DNA of 64,000 nucleotides, taken from assembly GCA_031253835.1 (NCBI GenBank), contig JAIRVP010000063.1, forward strand, positions 32,099-96,098, given 5' to 3'. Under the pieces are notes generated by a model. It worked only from the letters and a program-made list of their open reading frames with translations. It was not told the origin of the DNA and did not search any database. Source of the DNA: Burkholderia sp. (GTDB taxonomy: Bacteria; Pseudomonadota; Gammaproteobacteria; Burkholderiales; Burkholderiaceae). Shown piece after piece: positions 60,500 through 64,000 of this stretch; within the stretch, counting starts at the first letter, position 1, and each line of letters opens with the position of its first letter. The position numbers and the translations under genes were made by a program.

Positions 60500-61039
60500 T
60501 CACGGGTCGACCGAATACGGGAAACCGCCGTCCCCCGATCCGCTCGCGTGACGCATGCAGCGCACGACCACGTTCAGCGCGCGCCCGAGCGTCATCCCGA
60601 CGAGCACGCCCCACACCGCGAACGACAGCATCGCGAAGCCGCTCGTCGCCGCCCACGGCGCGCGCACGGCGACCGCGTCATGCATGCCCGTTTCGGCGAC
60701 GAAGGTCAGCATCAGCGTGACGAGCAGGCTTGCGTCGCCCGGCAGGCGCACGCGCAGCCCGGACGCCACCGCTCGGTATGCGAGCCGCCACCGGCTCGCG
60801 TGCAGCCAGCCCAGCGATGCGCCGCCCAGGACGGCCGCGAGCGCAATCGCGTTCGCGTCGATGCCCGCGTGCGGAAACAGTCCGTTCAGGCTGACGATGC
60901 CGAGCATCCCGAACGCGACGGGCGAGACCAGCGGCCGCGCCGCCGGCACCTCGCGCGGGAAACAGCGCTTGATGCCGACATAGAGCAGCACGCAGAACAT
61001 CACGTACACGTAAGGCTTCAGATGAAAGAGCGTGGACAT
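60500..61039 (-). CDS. Predicted membrane protein (DUF6622-like)
   Basis: A 179-residue membrane protein with about five hydrophobic segments: YVYVMFCVLLYVGI, PVAFGMLGIVSLNGLF, AIALAAVLGGASLGWLHA, SLLVTLMLTFVAETGMH and AMLSFAVWGVLVGMTLGRAL. The FxLKPYVYxMFxxLLYVGI opening resembles DUF6622-type proteins as remembered; the function is unknown. The start at 61039 is chosen because the first helix follows directly. It is divergent from the sensor kinase gene and could belong to the same regulon. Confidence 0.7.
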   Translation of the reverse strand: MSTLFHLKPYVYVMFCVLLYVGIKRCFPREVPAARPLVSPVAFGMLGIVSLNGLFPHAGIDANAIALAAVLGGASLGWLHASRWRLAYRAVASGLRVRLPGDASLLVTLMLTFVAETGMHDAVAVRAPWAATSGFAMLSFAVWGVLVGMTLGRALNVVVRCMRHASGSGDGGFPYSVDP

Positions 61040-61368
61040 GGTCGAAGTCGCCTGATCGGAATGGACACGGCGACACCGTACTGCGCTGCGCTGGCACGCG
61101 GTGCGGCTTGCGACAGGCGGCCGGCATGCGCGGACGAATTGCCCGTCGCGGCGATGGCCGTTCGGTGAATCCCGCACAGCGCGAAGCCGGCGCCCGTCGG
61201 TGTCCTTCCGTCCGACGTTCCACTACACTCGTGACGGAAACCGGCCAACCGTCGGCCGCCGAAGCGCTTCGTCGAAGTCACGTACCGTTCGTCGCAATGT
61301 GCGCGCAGCCGGCCTGTCCAGCGCTAAGGTCACGCCATACGCATCGCGCGCCCACCTCACCCGACACC
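61040..61368. other. Divergent intergenic region upstream of the sensor kinase
   Basis: 329 bases with no recognised gene. It should hold the promoters of the membrane protein and kinase genes, and possibly LytTR sites, but no direct repeat pair was convincing. Confidence 0.4.
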
Positions 61369-62454
61369 ATGCGAGCCACGTTCGATCCTTCGCCGATCCC
61401 GCAGCCGCCTGCCGGCGCGGCGCCACGGCTGCTGCGCGATCCCGCCGCACTGCTCGCGTTCGCGTGCTTCAACTCGGTCGTCGGCCTGGGCTTCTGGGTC
61501 ATCCATGTCGGCGAATCGCTGTTGCCCTACGTCGTCGTCGCCAACACGATCGGTTTCTGCGCGCTGCTGCTCAGCCACGCCGCCGACCGGCTGCTGCCGC
61601 GCAAGCCGGGGCTCGTGCTGAAGGCCATCGTGATCGCACCGGTCAGCGTGTTCGCCGGGTTCGAGATCGCCGCGACGATCATTCGCGGGAACGTGCCGCA
61701 CGTATTCGGGCACGCCCGCATCGGGACGTGGGACAACTACGGGCCGTCGTTCCTCGTGTCCGCCGTGCTGTTCGTGTGCGTGTCGCTGTTCCTGCAGTCG
61801 CTGCGCATGCGCGCGACGCTCGAAACCGAGCGCCGCGAAACCGCCGAGGCGCGCCAGGCCGAGACGGCCGCACGCCTCGCGCTGCTGCAGGCGCAGATCG
61901 AACCGCACTTCCTGTTCAATACGCTCGCGAACGTACAGAGCCTGATCGAGCGCGACCCGGCCCGCGCCTCGACGATGCTCGACAGCCTGAACCGCTACCT
62001 GCGCGCGAGCCTGCGGCGCACGCGCGATGCGACGTCGACACTCGGCGAGGAGCTCGAGCTCGTCGAGGCGCTGCTGAAGATCGCGTCGATCCGGCTCGAC
62101 GAACGGCTGTCATATGCGATCGACGTGCCGGAGGATTTGCACGCGCTGCCGTTCTCGCCGCTGCTGCTGCAACCGCTCGTCGAGAATGCGCTGCTGCACG
62201 GGATCGAGCCGTCGATCGACGGCGGCGTGATCGTCGTTCGCGGCAGGATGCGCGGCGACACGCTCGAACTGAACGTGATCGACACGGGCGTCGGCCTCGG
62301 CAAAGGCGGCACGCGCCTGCACGGCGGCGTCGGGCTCGCCAATGTCGCCGCGCGCATCCGGACGCTGCATGGCGAGCACGGCCGTGTCACCGTCGAAACG
62401 AACGCGAGTGCCGCACATGGCGTCACCGCGACCCTGCTGATTCCGATCGACTGA
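61369..62454 (+). CDS. LytS/YehU-type sensor histidine kinase
   Basis: A 361-residue kinase. Four N-terminal helices (LLAFACFNSVVGLGFWVIH, VVVANTIGFCALLL, IVIAPVSVFAGFEIAATII, FLVSAVLFVCVSLFL) form a membrane sensor. A short coiled linker (ETERRETAEARQAETAARLA) leads to the His_kinase domain with the phospho-acceptor in QIEPHFLFNTLANVQSLIER (His near residue 181). The ATPase part has PLLLQPLVENALLHGIEP and DTGVGLGKGG. It should phosphorylate the LytTR regulator encoded one base downstream. The start at 61369 is inferred from where the family sequence begins. The signal is unknown. Confidence 0.9.
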   Translation: MRATFDPSPIPQPPAGAAPRLLRDPAALLAFACFNSVVGLGFWVIHVGESLLPYVVVANTIGFCALLLSHAADRLLPRKPGLVLKAIVIAPVSVFAGFEIAATIIRGNVPHVFGHARIGTWDNYGPSFLVSAVLFVCVSLFLQSLRMRATLETERRETAEARQAETAARLALLQAQIEPHFLFNTLANVQSLIERDPARASTMLDSLNRYLRASLRRTRDATSTLGEELELVEALLKIASIRLDERLSYAIDVPEDLHALPFSPLLLQPLVENALLHGIEPSIDGGVIVVRGRMRGDTLELNVIDTGVGLGKGGTRLHGGVGLANVAARIRTLHGEHGRVTVETNASAAHGVTATLLIPID

Positions 62455-62455
62455 C

Positions 62456-63190
62456 ATGCCGACCGCCCTCATCGCCGACGACGAACCGAACCTGTCCGCC
62501 TCGCTCGCGCAGCGGCTGCGGCAACTCTGGCCCGAACTGGAGATCGTCGCGATGCCGCGCAACGGCGTCGAAACGCTGGCCGCGCTGAACGCGTCGCCGC
62601 GCCCGGACATCGCGTTCCTCGACATCCGGATGCCGGGCATCGACGGGTTGACGCTCGCTGCGCTGGTGCCCGACGTGCATGTCGTGTTCGTCACGGCCTA
62701 CGACGAATATGCGATCGATGCGTTCGATCGCTCGGCCGTTGATTACTTGCTGAAGCCGGTGACGGACGAACGGCTGTTGCGCTGTATCGCGAAGCTTCAG
62801 CGCGGCGGGCCGGCCGTCGCGCATGCCGAAGCGTTGGCTCAGGCGGCGCAATCGCGAGAGGCCGCACCGATCCGCTGGTTGACCGTGGGCGTGAAGGATG
62901 CGACGCGGCTCGTCCCGATCGACGACGTGCTGTATTTCCAGGCGTCGGAGAAATACACGGAGATCGTCACGGCCGGCGAACGGCTCGTGATTCGCACACC
63001 GCTGAAGGACCTGATGCAGCGGCTCGATCCGGAGCGGTTCGCGCAGGTGCATCGCGGCGTGATCGTTGCGTACGCAGCGATCGATCGCGTCGAGCGCGAC
63101 TTGCTGGGCAGGCTGCGGATTCGCGTGCACGGGCAGCGGGAGATGCTGCCGGTCAGTCGTGCGTATGCGGGGTTGTTCAGGCAGATGTGA
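62456..63190 (+). CDS. LytTR-family response regulator
   Basis: A 244-residue regulator. The receiver has the acidic pair in ALIADDEPNLSASLAQRL and the phospho-acceptor Asp near 56 in IAFLDIRMPGIDGLTLAAL, with the Lys in DYLLKPVTDERLL. The C-terminal LytTR DNA-binding domain contains DVLYFQASEKYTEIVTAGER and RVHRGVIV-type residues (FAQVHRGVIVAYAAIDRVER). LytTR regulators bind pairs of direct repeats. The ATG overlaps nothing but follows the kinase stop by one base, so they are cotranscribed. Confidence 0.94.
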   Translation: MPTALIADDEPNLSASLAQRLRQLWPELEIVAMPRNGVETLAALNASPRPDIAFLDIRMPGIDGLTLAALVPDVHVVFVTAYDEYAIDAFDRSAVDYLLKPVTDERLLRCIAKLQRGGPAVAHAEALAQAAQSREAAPIRWLTVGVKDATRLVPIDDVLYFQASEKYTEIVTAGERLVIRTPLKDLMQRLDPERFAQVHRGVIVAYAAIDRVERDLLGRLRIRVHGQREMLPVSRAYAGLFRQM

Positions 63191-63346
63191 TCGTCGGTGA
63201 CCTGCATCACGCGTAACAGGGTTACGTTTCGACAAAGCGTGAACGGCACGTTGGCAAACCGCACGACATCCAACACAATCACGCGGACACGTCGAACGCG
63301 ACTGCTTGTCCCCGAGTCGACGCGACGCTCTCCCCACTCGCTGGCC

Positions 63347-63919
63347 ATGAAAACAATGAAAACACTGCGTGGATTGACGACATGCGTGGTTGCAGCGCTC
63401 GTAAGCGGCTGCGTCGCCACCCCCAACCTCATCGGCGAGAGCACCGCGGGCATCGCGCCGACAGAAGCGACCGCGATCCTGGTCGTCGTGGACGGCAAGA
63501 CATTCGATGGGCAGGCGTTCGGCAGCGAAGGTCGCGCGTATCTCGCCGGACTGGGTGAAGGTATCCAGAATGCATTGACCGGCGTGCCGACGAAAGTCGT
63601 CGAACTGGACGAGATGAAGTTCGTGAATCCGGTACCGGCGGCGCTGCAGGCCACGAGGCCGAGTCACACGATCCACCTGTTCACGGAGTCCGGGATAGCG
63701 CGTTACGGCACGCCCATCAGCGCGACGTGGCAGATGGAGGTATCGAACGTGACGATCGCCCCCGTCCCGGCAACCGTCGACAAGCCGGCCAGTACCCGCT
63801 ATACGATCAAGCCGGTCTACAAGGCGCGGGCAGACGGGGAGACGTGCCTCGATTCGGACAGTCTCGCGAAGAAGTGCGGTGCTGACCTTACCCCGCCGAG
63901 TACACCATTCGCAATTTAG
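63347..63919 (+). CDS. Lipoprotein of unknown function, 3' end replaced by IS sequence
   Basis: A 190-codon frame. The signal peptide LTTCVVAALVSGC gives a lipoprotein with Cys near residue 22. The mature part (PTEATAILVVVDGKTFDGQA, YLAGLGEGIQNALTGVPTKV) is not recognised. The last dozen codons (ADLTPPSTPFAI) read into the end of an IS3-family element whose transposase stop lies at 63888-63890 on the other strand. Native coding therefore ends at about SLAKKCG, and the original C terminus is lost. It may still be expressed as a truncated protein. Confidence 0.7.
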   Translation: MKTMKTLRGLTTCVVAALVSGCVATPNLIGESTAGIAPTEATAILVVVDGKTFDGQAFGSEGRAYLAGLGEGIQNALTGVPTKVVELDEMKFVNPVPAALQATRPSHTIHLFTESGIARYGTPISATWQMEVSNVTIAPVPATVDKPASTRYTIKPVYKARADGETCLDSDSLAKKCGADLTPPSTPFAI

Positions 63920-64000
63920 TGGGCTCGCCGGTTTTCGGTTGATGCAGTTGCCGGAATTGGTCCGGCGCCAGTTGCCCCAAGGCGCTATGCGGGCGCACCG
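63882..64000 (-). mobile_element. IS3-family insertion sequence, one end only
   Basis: The element begins at about 63882 (ctgaccttaccccgccgag) and continues beyond the window. The end resembles an IS3/IS407-type terminus by its tgacc start. Its exact boundary cannot be fixed without the other terminal repeat. Confidence 0.65.
63888..64000 (-). CDS. IS3-family transposase OrfB, C-terminal end
   Basis: The reverse strand reads VRPHSALGQLAPDQFRQLHQ followed by PKTGEPTKLRMVYSAG and a TAA at 63888. RPHSALG is the signature just after the final catalytic Glu of IS3-family OrfB integrases. The catalytic core lies beyond the window. The tail overlaps the 3' end of the lipoprotein frame in antisense. 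Confidence 0.85.
   Translation of the reverse strand, partial: VRPHSALGQLAPDQFRQLHQPKTGEPTKLRMVYSAG

Overview
The window looks like chromosomal DNA of a Burkholderia cepacia complex species or close relative. The DNA is GC-rich with strong GC3 bias, the housekeeping block prfA-prmC-grxD-ubiX is typical of beta-proteobacteria, and the centre carries a complete Burkholderia-type type VI secretion system (T6SS). The species assignment is inferred from remembered gene order and protein style; no database was searched.

Layout. (1) 1-13,400: translation termination (prfA 3' end, prmC), a monothiol glutaredoxin, ubiX, a DODA-type dioxygenase, an APC permease, a cold-shock gene with a long leader, an Hsp70-like protein, a nitroreductase, an MFS transporter divergent from a TetR regulator with two operator-like palindromes, DUF1415, two methyltransferases and YegP. 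(2) 13,500-20,300: an LEA-type lipoprotein, a secreted M1 peptidase, a LysR regulator divergent from a zinc-independent quinone-reductase-type enzyme, a 50-residue XapX protein and ZntB. (3) 20,461-49,537: the T6SS. tagX-like, tssM, tagF and an OmpA protein read forward. tagM-like, tssB-C-D(hcp)-E-F-G-H(clpV)-A and vgrG read in reverse, followed by an effector/immunity module. tssJ-K-L read forward and close the cluster at a strong bidirectional terminator. All thirteen core Tss components are present. (4) 49,600-58,800: a reverse-strand cassette of a second vgrG, a full-length rhs gene with a distinct C-terminal toxin, a likely immunity gene and small orphans. (5) 59,100-64,000: a solute-binding protein, small Burkholderia proteins, a LytS/LytTR-type two-component system, and a lipoprotein gene cut at its 3' end by an IS3-family element that runs off the window.

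The most interesting part is the AT-richer module at about 28,700-33,400, attached to the 3' end of the first vgrG. The vgrG stop overlaps the start of a predicted lysozyme/transglycosylase-like effector. That is followed by an LprI-like (lysozyme inhibitor family) periplasmic protein, then by a tandem family of six-helix membrane proteins. The third copy of this family is frameshifted and truncated by a decayed IS5-family element. The reading is a T6SS anti-cell-wall effector with cognate immunity, plus an expanded, possibly orphaned membrane immunity family. The second cassette ends in a 126-residue Rhs toxin tip whose His-then-Cys order suggests a permuted papain-like fold.

No rRNA, tRNA or CRISPR array was recognised.
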